The notes beneath the pieces were generated by a model. The model saw nothing but the letters and a program-made list of their open reading frames with translations. It was not told where the DNA came from and did no database searches. 64,000 nt of DNA. Source: Acidobacteriota bacterium (GTDB lineage: Bacteria; Acidobacteriota; Terriglobia; UBA7540). Location of the stretch: NCBI GenBank assembly GCA_021838785.1, contig JAKCCV010000013.1, positions 42,846 through 106,845 on the forward strand, read 5' to 3'. The position numbers were made by a program, and so were the translations under genes. Numbering within the stretch: the first letter of the stretch is position 1; each line of letters begins with the position of its first letter. Positions 44,797 to 54,683 of the stretch are shown here, in pieces.

Positions 44797-46788
44797 ATGA
44801 CCGCAAGTTCGCTAACACCCAACTTCCACGGACTCGGCGTGGCGGGATTGGAAAGCCGTCGCTCGGAAGAGCTGGCAACCCTCATCACAAAGTACGGCGG
44901 AGTTGCCTTTGTTGCCCCTTCGATGCGCGAGGTGCCGGTTGAAGATAACGCGGCGGCATTCGATTTTGCCAACCAGTTGCTCTCGGGCAAGCTTGATGGC
45001 GTGATTTTCATGACCGGCGTGGGGACGCGGGCGCTCTTGGAAACCCTTCAGTCATGCTACAGCCGAGATCAGATTGTCACCGCCTTAGGGAACGTCACCA
45101 CCGTTTCTCGCGGCGCAAAGCCCGCCAAGGTCTTGCGTGAGTTGGGCGTGCCGATAACCATGATGGTTCCTGAGCCCAACACCTGGCGCGAAATTTTGCA
45201 GGAGTTGGACGAAAATCCCCGCAGCTTCTCTCTTTCCGGCAGCCGAATCGCCGTGCAGGAATATGGGGCGCCCAACACGGCCCTCATGGAGGAGTTAAGG
45301 AAGCGCGGCGCGGAAGTGTTGCCGGTTCCGGTTTATCGTTGGGCGCTGCCTGAAGATTTGAAGCCCATGCTGCGGGTGCTGGAAGCTATTGTGGATGGCC
45401 GGGCGCAGGTCGTCCTTTTTACCAACGGGGTCCAAGTGGACCATGCGCTCCAGGTTGCCGCGCAGGAGAACATGCGAGAACGGTTGTTCGAGGCCTTTCG
45501 GAGCTGTGCCATCTGCTCCGTGGGTCCGACCTGCACGGAGGCGCTTCACCGCGACAAGATCAGCGTGGATTTGGAAGCTAGCCCTCCGAAAATGGGCGCC
45601 CTGGTGCTCGCCGCGGCGAAAGAGGCCGCAGGAATTCTGGAGAAAAAAAAAGCGGGCGACCGCGCGACGTTAAGCGTGCCGACTTCCGGGGCAACAGCGG
45701 CGGTGACAATTTCTCCGCCGGCTGAGCCGGACACAAGGCGGAACCTGGTGCGGGAATCCTTGTTGATGAAGGCATGTCGCCGCGAGCCAACGGCGCGAAC
45801 TCCGATTTGGTTGATGCGGCAAGCCGGCCGCTTTATGAAGGAATACCGAGAGCTGCGCGCCAAGGTTCCCTTCCTGAAGCTGTGCAAGGACCCCGATTTG
45901 GTGGCCGAGGTCACCGTGATGGCGGCGCAAAAGCTGAAGGTGGATGCTGCTATCATTTTTGCCGACCTGTTGCTGATCGTTGAGCCGCTCGGCTTCGCGC
46001 TCGAATATGACAAGGGCGAGGGGCCCGTGGTCGCGCCGGTGGTGCGAGAATCCCCGGACGTTGGACGACTGCTCCGGACGGAACCGGTGGATTCTCTCGA
46101 GTATGTTTTCCAAGCGATTCGCAAAGCGCGCGCCGCGCTGCCTGCAGGGTTGCCGCTCATAGGGTTTGCGGGCGCGCCGTTCACGCTGGCTTCCTATTTG
46201 ATCGAAGGAGGGGCTTCCAAGACTTTTCGGTACACCAAGACACTGATGTATCGGGATGCCGGGGCCTGGCGGGATCTCATGACGCAATTGGGCGATCGCT
46301 TGGCTGAGTATGTCAACGGACAAATTCGCGCGGGGGCGGATGCGGTACAGATTTTTGATAGCTGGGTCGGCTGCCTTGGGCCGGAGGATTATCGGGAATA
46401 CGTTCTTCCATATTCCCGACGAATGTTTGAGCAAATTCAGCCGGGGGTGCCCCTCATTCACTTTGGGTTGGGGACGGGGCTGTTTCTTGAGGACTTACGG
46501 CGAGCGGGTGGAGATGTCATCGGGCTTGACTTTCGCGTTGAGTTGGACGAGGCCTGGAGGCGGGTCGGCTACGACGTGGGCGTGCAGGGCAACCTGGATC
46601 CGACCGTGCTCTTTGGCGATAGGGCTTTTTTACGTCAACGTGTCCAGCGGATACTGGCCCAGGCGAACGGACGACCCGGGCACATTTTCAATTTGGGTCA
46701 CGGTGTCCTTCCCGATACGCCGGAAGAAAATGTCCTGGCCTTGGTTGAAATAGTCCACGAACTCAGCAAACGCCGTGCAGGCTCGTAG
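44797..46788 (+). CDS. Fused uroporphyrinogen-III synthase and uroporphyrinogen decarboxylase
   Basis: This is a 663-residue bifunctional protein. Residues 1 to about 270 are HemD-like (LGVAGLESRRSEELATLITK, IFMTGVGTRALLETL, IAVQEYGAPNTALMEEL, CSVGPTCTEALH). A Lys/Ala/Thr-rich linker of about 45 residues follows. Residues about 320-660 are HemE: TPIWLMRQAGRFM, FADLLLIVEPLG, IGFAGAPFTLASYLIEGG, GLDFRVELDEAW, GNLDPTVLF and HIFNLGHGVLPDTP. HemD closes hydroxymethylbilane to uroporphyrinogen III, and HemE removes four acetate carboxyls, so the fusion joins consecutive steps of heme synthesis. I chose the ATG at 44797 with GGGAG upstream. Confidence 0.95.
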   Translation: MTASSLTPNFHGLGVAGLESRRSEELATLITKYGGVAFVAPSMREVPVEDNAAAFDFANQLLSGKLDGVIFMTGVGTRALLETLQSCYSRDQIVTALGNVTTVSRGAKPAKVLRELGVPITMMVPEPNTWREILQELDENPRSFSLSGSRIAVQEYGAPNTALMEELRKRGAEVLPVPVYRWALPEDLKPMLRVLEAIVDGRAQVVLFTNGVQVDHALQVAAQENMRERLFEAFRSCAICSVGPTCTEALHRDKISVDLEASPPKMGALVLAAAKEAAGILEKKKAGDRATLSVPTSGATAAVTISPPAEPDTRRNLVRESLLMKACRREPTARTPIWLMRQAGRFMKEYRELRAKVPFLKLCKDPDLVAEVTVMAAQKLKVDAAIIFADLLLIVEPLGFALEYDKGEGPVVAPVVRESPDVGRLLRTEPVDSLEYVFQAIRKARAALPAGLPLIGFAGAPFTLASYLIEGGASKTFRYTKTLMYRDAGAWRDLMTQLGDRLAEYVNGQIRAGADAVQIFDSWVGCLGPEDYREYVLPYSRRMFEQIQPGVPLIHFGLGTGLFLEDLRRAGGDVIGLDFRVELDEAWRRVGYDVGVQGNLDPTVLFGDRAFLRQRVQRILAQANGRPGHIFNLGHGVLPDTPEENVLALVEIVHELSKRRAGS

Positions 46789-46860
46789 TTGCGGGTAGCG
46801 CCATTGTGCTGCTCCGAGTTCCCGAAGTTAGGTAAAATCCAGCGAACTGAGAAGGTCGCA

Positions 46861-48114
46861 TCATGAATCGAGCGGGAGCGCTGCGAGCTCGGCCAGGAGT
46901 TTGCCATCAGGGGATCTCAAGCGCAACGATACCTTGTGGGCCTCCTGCCCGAGGTGCAACGGATGATTCAACCGAACGGCGTCGCCGGGCGAGACGTGGC
47001 TTATTTCGATTTTGTCCGAAATTTGGCGATCCTGGGTGAAGGCTGCCAGCTCCAGCATTCCTTCCTCGAAAAATCCGAAAGCGCCCGTCAGTCGCACGTT
47101 GCCGCTCTCGCGCTCGACGGTTGGGACCTCCGAGATGAGAGCAGCTTGAGTGACGCTACGGACGACGGGGCTGACGACTCGGGCCGCGTGCCAGCAGAGG
47201 GGAAAGCTGAATTCCTCACCCGGCTTCAGTTCCACCAGCGGGCTCAGCGCCTCGGTCTCGATGTAGGCATCGCAGCCGTTGGGATCATCCTGGGTGTTAA
47301 TTTTGCCCGTGGGCAATGTATAGGTGCCTCGGCCGTTGACCCACACTTCGACCGGTGCCCCGTCAGGATAAGGGCGGTCTGGAAATAGCGGAAATGTTTC
47401 AACCAGCGCGAACAGCTCCATGGGCCTGATGGTTGCCAGCCATCCGTGCTCGACATGGACAGCCAACTTCGCCACTTGGTCAGCGTAATGCAGTTGCCAA
47501 AGGCCGGTTTCATGATCGAGGTGAACGTGCCGGAACGGCTCATCGCCAAACATCTGCCGGTAGTGCCTTGCCGGCGCATAGACGCAAAGGGGAAGGCTGG
47601 CGTTCTGCTGGGTGACCTGCCAAATTCCCCAGCGAACCACCCTTGAGGAGACATTGCGCATCTTGTGGACGATTCGAAGGGTTGAGGAATTCGCCCGAAG
47701 CTGAATCTCCCTCGAAAAGATTAATCCAACGTATTCATCCGGCGGGCTTTCGAGCTGAAGGCAAACCCTTTCCGGGCTTTCGCTGACCACTCGCCATGCG
47801 TAAGGGCCCCCATCAAGGACGGGGTCCGGCGGTCCCGGCCACTGATTCCTTCGCTCCCAACCCTGGGGGGCAGGCCAGACTTTGGAGCCGCCGTAGTTCT
47901 TCCAACCCGCCGCCGCGCAATTTTCCTCCGGCGGATAAACGCGGCCAAGATGCCGGGCATTGACGTAGAAGAATTCACGCTCGCCCAGCCGAAGCTGCAT
48001 GATGCGGCCGCCAATTGCTGGGACGATGTGAAGCTCAATAACGCCGTTGGCGAGCCGGAGAGCTCTCCAGCCTTTGAATTCGGCTATTGTCAGAGCACAA
48101 GGGGCGTGGGGCAT
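46861..48114 (-). CDS. DUF4380-like protein (galactose-mutarotase-like fold)
   Basis: This is a 417-residue protein. Early segments IELHIVPAIGGRIMQLRLG and REFFYVNARHLG with NYGGSKVWPAPQGW match the DUF4380 family, beta-sandwich proteins that resemble aldose mutarotases and polysaccharide-binding domains. No secretion signal is evident. The start is uncertain; I used the ATG at 48114, and a GTG 21 bases earlier is in frame. The gene is divergent from the LacI-family regulator and belongs by position to the galactoside locus; an accessory function in sugar handling is inferred. Confidence 0.7.
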   Translation of the reverse strand: MPHAPCALTIAEFKGWRALRLANGVIELHIVPAIGGRIMQLRLGEREFFYVNARHLGRVYPPEENCAAAGWKNYGGSKVWPAPQGWERRNQWPGPPDPVLDGGPYAWRVVSESPERVCLQLESPPDEYVGLIFSREIQLRANSSTLRIVHKMRNVSSRVVRWGIWQVTQQNASLPLCVYAPARHYRQMFGDEPFRHVHLDHETGLWQLHYADQVAKLAVHVEHGWLATIRPMELFALVETFPLFPDRPYPDGAPVEVWVNGRGTYTLPTGKINTQDDPNGCDAYIETEALSPLVELKPGEEFSFPLCWHAARVVSPVVRSVTQAALISEVPTVERESGNVRLTGAFGFFEEGMLELAAFTQDRQISDKIEISHVSPGDAVRLNHPLHLGQEAHKVSLRLRSPDGKLLAELAALPLDS

Positions 48115-48290
48115 ATGTTGGCCGTGGCCGTACACGGAAACGACAGTCTAAACCTCCGCAACCCATCCTCACAAGAAGATTTTACCAAGGATGAGGTTAA
48201 AGACGCGGGCAGATGATTTGCCGTCCAGGGCTCCGTTCCTCCGCCCTTTGTTGAGGCGGGTCGTTTTAGAAGGTGTAAACTTGAAAGACG

Positions 48291-49355
48291 ATGAAGAGAA
48301 TCAGCATCCCGGAGATTGCCCGCCTCGCTAACGTCTCCATTGGGACGGTGGATCGCGCCTTGCACGGGCGGAAAGAGATCAGTGAAACCACGCGAAAGCG
48401 AATCTTGAGGATTGCCAAGGAGCACGGTTATCGGCCCAATCTCGCCGCCCGCGCCTTGTCGGTGGGTCGCTCCTCCATCCGCATCGGCGTGTGCATTCCA
48501 AAAGAAGTGCATTATTTTTATGACCAACTTCGCGACGGACTGCTGAGCGAAGGGCGCCGGTTTGAGACGCTGGGGGTGGAGATATTATATCAGCCCTGCG
48601 AACGCCTCGGGGTAGGCGAGTTGGAGCGCGTTAAGGAATTGCTGAGCAATGACCTTCAAGCCCTCGTGGTTTGTCCCGGAGATCCTGAGTGCCTGGCGCC
48701 CGTGATTAATCAGGCGGAAAAGCAGAACATTCGAGTGATTTGCGTGGCCTCGGATGCGCCCAAAACCAACCGATCTACGGTGATCTGTGTCAACCCCGTG
48801 GTGAACGGGCATCTCGCCGCAGAGCTGATGAGCAAGCTGCTTGCACCGAATTCCGACGTGGCCATCATTACCGGGATGATATCCACCGAGGATCATCGTA
48901 AAAAGGTTCAGGCGTTCTCGCAAATGTACCAACAATTATGCCCGACGGGCCGCATCCTCGAAGTTGTGGAAGGTCACGACGATGAAGACGAAACGTTTCA
49001 GAAGGTGTTCGCTCTTCTCGGACGGCACAAAAACTTGCAAGGGCTTTACGTCAGCACGGCGAATTGCCTTCCCGTTTGCCACGCGGTGGGGGCTCGCGGC
49101 CTTCACGGTAAGATCCGGGTGATTGCAACGGACCTGTTCAAAGAAATGGTTCCCTACTTTGAGAAGGGAACCATCCCGGCTTCCATTCATCAACGGCCCT
49201 ACGTTCAGGGTCAGGTTGCAGTGCGCCTCGTCGTGGATTATCTTGCTCATGGACGGCCGATCCCCCCTCTTTATTACTTAAGTCCCCATATCGTCATGCG
49301 CTCCAACATGCATCTGTTCCGTGAAATTCGCCAGGATGGGATTCCGGAAGTGTAG
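48291..49355 (+). CDS. LacI-family transcriptional regulator
   Basis: This is a 354-residue regulator. The N-terminal HTH and hinge read ISIPEIARLANVSIGTVDRAL and HGRKEISETTRKRILRIAKE with NLAARALS (split only for length). The effector domain resembles sugar-binding proteins (IRIGVCIPKE, VVCPGDPECLAPVI, DVAIITGMISTEDHRKK, IASIH-type strands). It should bind a palindromic operator through a Tyr/Val/Leu-type recognition helix and respond to a sugar. It lies 255 bases before the TonB receptor of the galactoside locus, whose promoter has a matching palindrome. Confidence 0.9.
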   Translation: MKRISIPEIARLANVSIGTVDRALHGRKEISETTRKRILRIAKEHGYRPNLAARALSVGRSSIRIGVCIPKEVHYFYDQLRDGLLSEGRRFETLGVEILYQPCERLGVGELERVKELLSNDLQALVVCPGDPECLAPVINQAEKQNIRVICVASDAPKTNRSTVICVNPVVNGHLAAELMSKLLAPNSDVAIITGMISTEDHRKKVQAFSQMYQQLCPTGRILEVVEGHDDEDETFQKVFALLGRHKNLQGLYVSTANCLPVCHAVGARGLHGKIRVIATDLFKEMVPYFEKGTIPASIHQRPYVQGQVAVRLVVDYLAHGRPIPPLYYLSPHIVMRSNMHLFREIRQDGIPEV

Positions 49356-49434
49356 TTGTCGTACCTTCCTCCTGCCCAGAACCAATAAAGAGCACCGCCA
49401 ATATTCGTGCTGACGAAGGCGTGAAAAATTTCTC

Positions 49435-49463
49435 TTGACAGACGCAAAGCAGAAACATAGTAT
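49435..49463 (+). promoter_or_regulatory. Sigma70-like promoter of the second TonB receptor
   Basis: TTGACA at 49435-49440, 17 bases, TAGTAT at 49458-49463, about 150 bases before the receptor start. The block AAAAATTTCTCTTGACA (49424-49440) is almost identical to the one at the first receptor promoter. Confidence 0.78.
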
Positions 49464-49468
49464 TGCGC

Positions 49469-49482
49469 CGTGTACGTTCACG
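49469..49482. promoter_or_regulatory. Candidate LacI-family operator over the start point
   Basis: CGTGTACGTTCACG is an imperfect palindrome with the CG centre typical of LacI-family sites. It begins 6 bases after the -10 box, so a bound repressor would block initiation. The nearest regulator gene is the LacI-family one at 48291. Confidence 0.55.
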
Positions 49483-49610
49483 TATTCGCAGGGGATTAAA
49501 AAGCGCACTCGAGCGAAATAACGTCATTATCTGCTTGTGAGTTGGTGGTGTCGGGCCTTCAGGCCGAAGAATGATTGCCCGTAAGCCTAAATTGTAACGG
49601 AGAAACGACC

Positions 49611-52600
49611 ATGATGCGAAAAGGATTTGCACGGCGCTGCGCTTGGGCCATACTGGCGCTGCTGAGCTGGTCATGGCTGGGCTCCCACATAGCTCTCGGC
49701 CAAGTGGACACAGGGACCATCCTGGGAACCGTGACGGATCAGACCGGGGCAGTTATTCCCGGTGCTACCGTGACGCTGACGAACGAGGGCACAGGGTTAA
49801 CATTGACCAGCACCACATCGAATGTGGGCCGTTACATCTTTACGCCCATCCGAATCGGCACCTACACTCTGACCGTAGAAAAGCAGGGCTTTCGCAAGGT
49901 GACTCACCTTCACATTAAGGTGAACGTGGCCGAGCATGTCAAGGTGGACGTGACCCTCCTGCCGGGAGTCGTAACCCAAACCGTGGAGGTTACCGCCGCG
50001 CCGTCCTTACTCCAAACGCAGAACGCGACGGTGGGTGCGACCATTGGACGGCGCGAGGTGAACGACCTGCCCTTGAACGGGCGTAACTACACCTTCCTCG
50101 CCCAACTTGTAGCCGGAGTCTCTGGCACGTCTCCGACGGGACGGGGGCTCCAGGCCACGGGCAGTTTTTCGGCCAACGGGCTGCCCAACGTCCACAACAA
50201 CTATATTTTGGACGGGGTGGATAATAACAATGATACCGTGGACTTTTTGAACGGCGCGGCATATGCGGTTCTTCCACCGCCCGACGCCATTCAAGAGTTC
50301 AAGGTTCAGACGAGCAACTTCAGCGCGCAATACGGACGGGCGGGCGGGGCAGTGGTGAATGCCACCATCAAATCCGGCACCAATCAGTTTCACGGCGATT
50401 TCTGGGAGTTTCTGCGGAATGACAAATTGGACGCTGCGAATTTCTTTGAGAACTCGCCGACCCACATCAATAAGGGCGAGTTCCGTCGGAACCAATTTGG
50501 TTTTTCGGTGGGCGGGCCGGTGTTGATTCCGCGTGTTTACAACGGGCGAAACAAGACCTTCTTCTTTGGAGACTTTGAGGGTACTCGGATTCGCCAGGGT
50601 TCTCCTCAACTCGCCAGCGTGCCCACGGCGCAGGAGCGAGCCAGCGGCTATACGAATTTCCGCGAACTCATCACGGATCAGAGCGGGACTCGGACGGATT
50701 TGCTTGGCCGAACCTTTCCCACGGGGACCATTTTCGATCCGGCGACTACCCGTAACGTAACGGCGGGGCAGGTGGATCCGGTCACGGGCCTGGTGGCGAC
50801 CTCGACGGGTCTGGTCCGCGATCCGTTCTATAGTTGTGGGAGTCTGGCTGGCGTTGCAAACTTCACGGGCGCTGCGCAGGTAGCGTGCCTGAACCAAATT
50901 CCAGCCAGCCGACTCGATCCCAATGCGATCAAACTGCTGAACCTTTATCCGGCTCCGACAGGGCCGGGCATCTTCACCAACTATGGTGCCGATCGGGTGG
51001 TGAAAAATGATGTGAATCATTTTGATGTGCGGGTAGATCAGGACTTCAGTGCCAAGAACCAGATGTTTGGCCGCGTCAGCTTCACCCACGACTCGGACTT
51101 CATTCCCGGACCTTTCGCCGGTCCGGCGGACGGAGGAGCCTTCAATACGGGCAATTATCAGGATGTGGATTTCAATTCGGCTCTCAGCTTAACGCACGTT
51201 TTCTCACCCACGATGATTAATGAATTTTTGTGGGGCTATAGTCGCATCCACACGACGCAACTTCAGCCGTTCGCCAACACCATGGGCATCCCCGCGCAGT
51301 TTGGCATCCAGGGCATTCCGCAACTCCCCACCAACGGCGGACTGCCGAGATTGGATATTAGCGGCCTCTCCAGCATTGGAGCCGTGGCGTTCCTTCCCGG
51401 AAATCGCGTCAGCGATACGGATCAGATCACGGAAAACCTAACGAAGGTCTATGGCAACCACACCTTCAAAGGGGGTTTTGAGTTCCAAGCTCTGCGGCAT
51501 CCTTGGTTCGCTCCAGCCTGGTCGCGAGGGGAATTTTCCTTTGATGGTAGTTACACGGAGGTCCCGAACCAGAGCACCGGCACGACGGGAATCGCACAAT
51601 TGCTCCTCACGCCGACGGCCGCGTCGGTTGCGAACGGGTTTAACGATGTCGGTGGCCCGGCTTCGGTCTTTGCCTCGAACTTCGCTGGACCGGACGACTA
51701 CCGCCATTACTACGGCGCCTACTTTCAAGACGACTGGCACACGACGCGCAAACTGACGCTGAACCTCGGCTTGCGGTGGGAATTTTATGGACAGATTGCA
51801 GAAAGTTACGGAGCCCAAGCCAATTTCATTCCCAAACCGCCCAATGCGGGCGCCGAGTATCTGATCACCACGCGCCGGCGCAACACTCCGCTTTCCGCCT
51901 CCTTCCTCAGCACCTTAGCCAAGGACGGGATTCAACTGGGCTACAGCAGCGTCCCCGGCTTGGTGCCGACGCCCAAAGACGACTTTGCTCCCCGTATTGG
52001 GTTTGCTTACCAGACGTCTCGACGCCTCGTGGTGCGGGGAGCCTATGGAATTTTTTATGGTGGCTTCGAAGACATCGGCGGAGCACCCGACCTGGGGGAG
52101 AATTACCCCTTCCTCTACGACTTCAGCTTTTTTGCCCCCGACGCCGCGCATCCGATCACTTACCCGAACGGCTCGACGGCAACGCTAGAGGAAGGCCTGG
52201 CGGGCGTTGCCCTAAGCCCGGCGGCGGTCAACGGAGAGGGCCTCAGCCTTCAGGGTGACCAGACAACCAATTTCAAAACGTCCTACGTTCAGGAGTACAA
52301 CCTGGCGTTCCAGTATCAACTGACTCCTAATGAAACTATCACCGTGGGCTACCTCGGCAACAACTCCCATCACCTGCTGGCGAGCCCCGGGTTGAATGTT
52401 CCCACCAAGATTTTACCGCCGGGGGTCAATCCGCAGCTCTATGTTCCTTTCCCCGACTTTGGGCGTGGCGCCACCTACGTGACCTCTCAGGCCAATGCCT
52501 ACTACAACTCCCTTCAGGTAAGCTTCAAACGGAGATTTAGCGAGGGGTTGGATGCGCTGGCGGATTATACCTACGCGAAATGCCGCAACGACTATTCGAA

Positions 52601-53267
52601 CTTACTGGGCATTGGCAACGTGATAGGTTATCGCGCGGGCTATCTGCCGGGATTCGGCATTCAAGGTGATTACGGCCTGTGTGGCGAAGATGTAACCAAC
52701 ATTATTCACTTTAGTGGGGGTTACGAACTGCCTTTTGGCCGCGGACAACGATTTGGGCACAACGTGCACGGTGTCGTCAATCAAGCCCTCGGGGGCTGGA
52801 GCGCGAACTGGATCCTTACCCTGGAAAGTGGGTTCCCATTCACCGTGGGTTGTCCGATCGGCACAACCTCAGACTTTGGCTGCAACGCGTTCCTTGTTCC
52901 GGGGCAGAACATTTATGCAGGCCCCCACAACGTCAACCAATGGATGAATGCGGCCGCCTTCGCCAACCCGCCGGTCGCGACCACGGTGGGGCAAACCGAT
53001 TATGCTCCCTTGGGCGGCGCGCCCACGCAAGCCTATGGCCCCGGTTTCCATCGGCTCGATTTCTCTCTCTTCAAGCAATTCCAGACCACGGAGAAGACTC
53101 GTCTGGAGTTCCGGGCGGAATTCTTCAACCTGACGAATACGCCGCAGTTTGCCAATCCGGCCTTCTTGGACTTCACGAATACGAAGACTTTCGGAAGAAT
53201 CACTGGTCTGCGAGATGGGGCGAATGATCCTCGGCAAATCCAGTTCGCACTGAAGTTTTACTGGTGA
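49611..53267 (+). CDS. TonB-dependent receptor of the galactoside locus
   Basis: This is a 1218-residue receptor with signal peptide (WAILALLSWSWLGSHIALGQ), a CarboxypepD-regulatory-like domain (ILGTVTDQTGAVIPGATVTL, about 30-115), plug (DLPLNGRNYTFLAQLVAGVS, VQTSNFSAQYGRAGGAV) and a long barrel ending in RQIQFALKFYW. It is followed by glycosidases, so import or surface capture of galactosylated saccharides is likely, but the ligand is unknown. The ATG at 49611 has GGAG 8 bases upstream. It resembles the first receptor in architecture. Confidence 0.95.
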   Translation: MMRKGFARRCAWAILALLSWSWLGSHIALGQVDTGTILGTVTDQTGAVIPGATVTLTNEGTGLTLTSTTSNVGRYIFTPIRIGTYTLTVEKQGFRKVTHLHIKVNVAEHVKVDVTLLPGVVTQTVEVTAAPSLLQTQNATVGATIGRREVNDLPLNGRNYTFLAQLVAGVSGTSPTGRGLQATGSFSANGLPNVHNNYILDGVDNNNDTVDFLNGAAYAVLPPPDAIQEFKVQTSNFSAQYGRAGGAVVNATIKSGTNQFHGDFWEFLRNDKLDAANFFENSPTHINKGEFRRNQFGFSVGGPVLIPRVYNGRNKTFFFGDFEGTRIRQGSPQLASVPTAQERASGYTNFRELITDQSGTRTDLLGRTFPTGTIFDPATTRNVTAGQVDPVTGLVATSTGLVRDPFYSCGSLAGVANFTGAAQVACLNQIPASRLDPNAIKLLNLYPAPTGPGIFTNYGADRVVKNDVNHFDVRVDQDFSAKNQMFGRVSFTHDSDFIPGPFAGPADGGAFNTGNYQDVDFNSALSLTHVFSPTMINEFLWGYSRIHTTQLQPFANTMGIPAQFGIQGIPQLPTNGGLPRLDISGLSSIGAVAFLPGNRVSDTDQITENLTKVYGNHTFKGGFEFQALRHPWFAPAWSRGEFSFDGSYTEVPNQSTGTTGIAQLLLTPTAASVANGFNDVGGPASVFASNFAGPDDYRHYYGAYFQDDWHTTRKLTLNLGLRWEFYGQIAESYGAQANFIPKPPNAGAEYLITTRRRNTPLSASFLSTLAKDGIQLGYSSVPGLVPTPKDDFAPRIGFAYQTSRRLVVRGAYGIFYGGFEDIGGAPDLGENYPFLYDFSFFAPDAAHPITYPNGSTATLEEGLAGVALSPAAVNGEGLSLQGDQTTNFKTSYVQEYNLAFQYQLTPNETITVGYLGNNSHHLLASPGLNVPTKILPPGVNPQLYVPFPDFGRGATYVTSQANAYYNSLQVSFKRRFSEGLDALADYTYAKCRNDYSNLLGIGNVIGYRAGYLPGFGIQGDYGLCGEDVTNIIHFSGGYELPFGRGQRFGHNVHGVVNQALGGWSANWILTLESGFPFTVGCPIGTTSDFGCNAFLVPGQNIYAGPHNVNQWMNAAAFANPPVATTVGQTDYAPLGGAPTQAYGPGFHRLDFSLFKQFQTTEKTRLEFRAEFFNLTNTPQFANPAFLDFTNTKTFGRITGLRDGANDPRQIQFALKFYW

Positions 53268-53481
53268 GGGTCTCCCGTGCAACCAGGCTATCCATGAGCG
53301 CTTTCCCGTGTTAGGCTGGCGGTCCGTGGCGGCGCCGAGATCATCCGACGCTCCTTCGGCGAGGCTAAAAGGGTCGGCGCCGTAAGGATGGATAGGGAGG
53401 TTGAAAGACCTTCAGCCCCAAGCAACTGCTTTGAGTGCGTTAAGGTTTCTAAAGACTTTGGGCGTCGGGGGAGCACAACTC

Positions 53482-54633
53482 ATGACGAAGAGCCTTTGGT
53501 GGCTTTGTCTTGTAAGCGCTCTGGTATTGCCAAGCCCTGGTCTGTCTGCTCCGGGATCGCCATTAGCCGCGACGCCGCCCATGGGCTGGAATGATTGGTA
53601 TCAGTATGGGTGCAAAGTCACCGACGCGATTGTTCGCGCGAACGCCCTGGCGATGGTCCAGAGTGGCATGAAAGCCGTGGGTTACACCTACGTCAACATT
53701 GACGATTGCTGGCAGGGCCAGCGCGACGCCGAAGGTTTTATCCATCCCAACAAACGATTCCCCGACATGAAGGCCCTCGGAAACTACATTCACAGCCTCG
53801 GCCTGAAGTTTGGGATTTATTCCTCGCCCGGCCCCAAGACCTGCGCGGGATACGAAGGCAGTTACGGGCACGAGAAGCAGGATGCCGAGACTTATGCGCG
53901 CTGGGGAGTGGATTTGGTGAAATACGACTGGTGCAGCGCGTCGAAGGTTTATTCGCCGGACCAGATGCGGGCGGCCTACCGAAAAATGTACGAGGCGATT
54001 TTGAGCACGGGCCGGCCGATGGTCTTTAGCCTTTGCCAATATGGACTCGAAGCCGTCTGGCGCTGGGGCGCTTCGGTGGGCGGCAACATGTGGCGAACGA
54101 CGGATGACATTGGCGGCGGCTACGATCGAGTTTCTCTTTTCGGATTTCAGCAGAACGGTCTTGGCAAGTTTGCCGGGCCCGGCCACTGGAACGATCCGGA
54201 TATTCTCCAGATTGGCCTCGGCCGTCTCAATTACAACGAAGAGCTGACTCAGATGAGTTTGTGGTGCCTTTTGGCGGCGCCGTTGTTGGCCGGCAACGAC
54301 CTGACTCACATGACCGAGGCAACGCGAGAAATTCTGACCAATCCTGAGGTCATCGCGGTGGATCAGGACCCGAAGGGCATTGAAGGACATCGAGTGTGGC
54401 AGGAAGGGCCGCTCGAAATCTGGGCGAAGCCGCTGATTCATCACAGCGTGGCGGTGGGTTTGTTCAACCGAAGTCTTTCACCCCTGCCGATGACCGTTCA
54501 TTTCAAACAGGTCGGCATGCCGGAGACGGTACGGGTTCGAGACCTATGGGCGCGAAAGGACCTAGGCACCTTCCACCATACTTTTTCCGCCGAGGTCCCA
54601 AGTCACGGAGTGGTCCTGGTCAAGTTACAATAG
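53482..54633 (+). CDS. Glycoside hydrolase family 27 alpha-galactosidase, exported
   Basis: This is a 383-residue enzyme. A signal peptide (WLCLVSALVLPSPGLSAP) follows a GGGGGAG ribosome site. GH27 hallmarks are TPPMGWNDWYQYGCK, NIDDCWQGQRD, the nucleophile Asp in LVKYDWC (near residue 155), the acid/base Asp in WRTTDDI (near residue 205), and HWNDPDILQIGL. It should release alpha-linked galactose from oligosaccharides in the periplasm or outside. The C-terminal beta-sandwich is short. It is the first of the catabolic genes after the receptor. Confidence 0.94.
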   Translation: MTKSLWWLCLVSALVLPSPGLSAPGSPLAATPPMGWNDWYQYGCKVTDAIVRANALAMVQSGMKAVGYTYVNIDDCWQGQRDAEGFIHPNKRFPDMKALGNYIHSLGLKFGIYSSPGPKTCAGYEGSYGHEKQDAETYARWGVDLVKYDWCSASKVYSPDQMRAAYRKMYEAILSTGRPMVFSLCQYGLEAVWRWGASVGGNMWRTTDDIGGGYDRVSLFGFQQNGLGKFAGPGHWNDPDILQIGLGRLNYNEELTQMSLWCLLAAPLLAGNDLTHMTEATREILTNPEVIAVDQDPKGIEGHRVWQEGPLEIWAKPLIHHSVAVGLFNRSLSPLPMTVHFKQVGMPETVRVRDLWARKDLGTFHHTFSAEVPSHGVVLVKLQ

Positions 54634-54683
54634 CGCACCGTTGCCCTTGCGAGTCCGACGACGATCCTCGCAGGGTCGGCACC

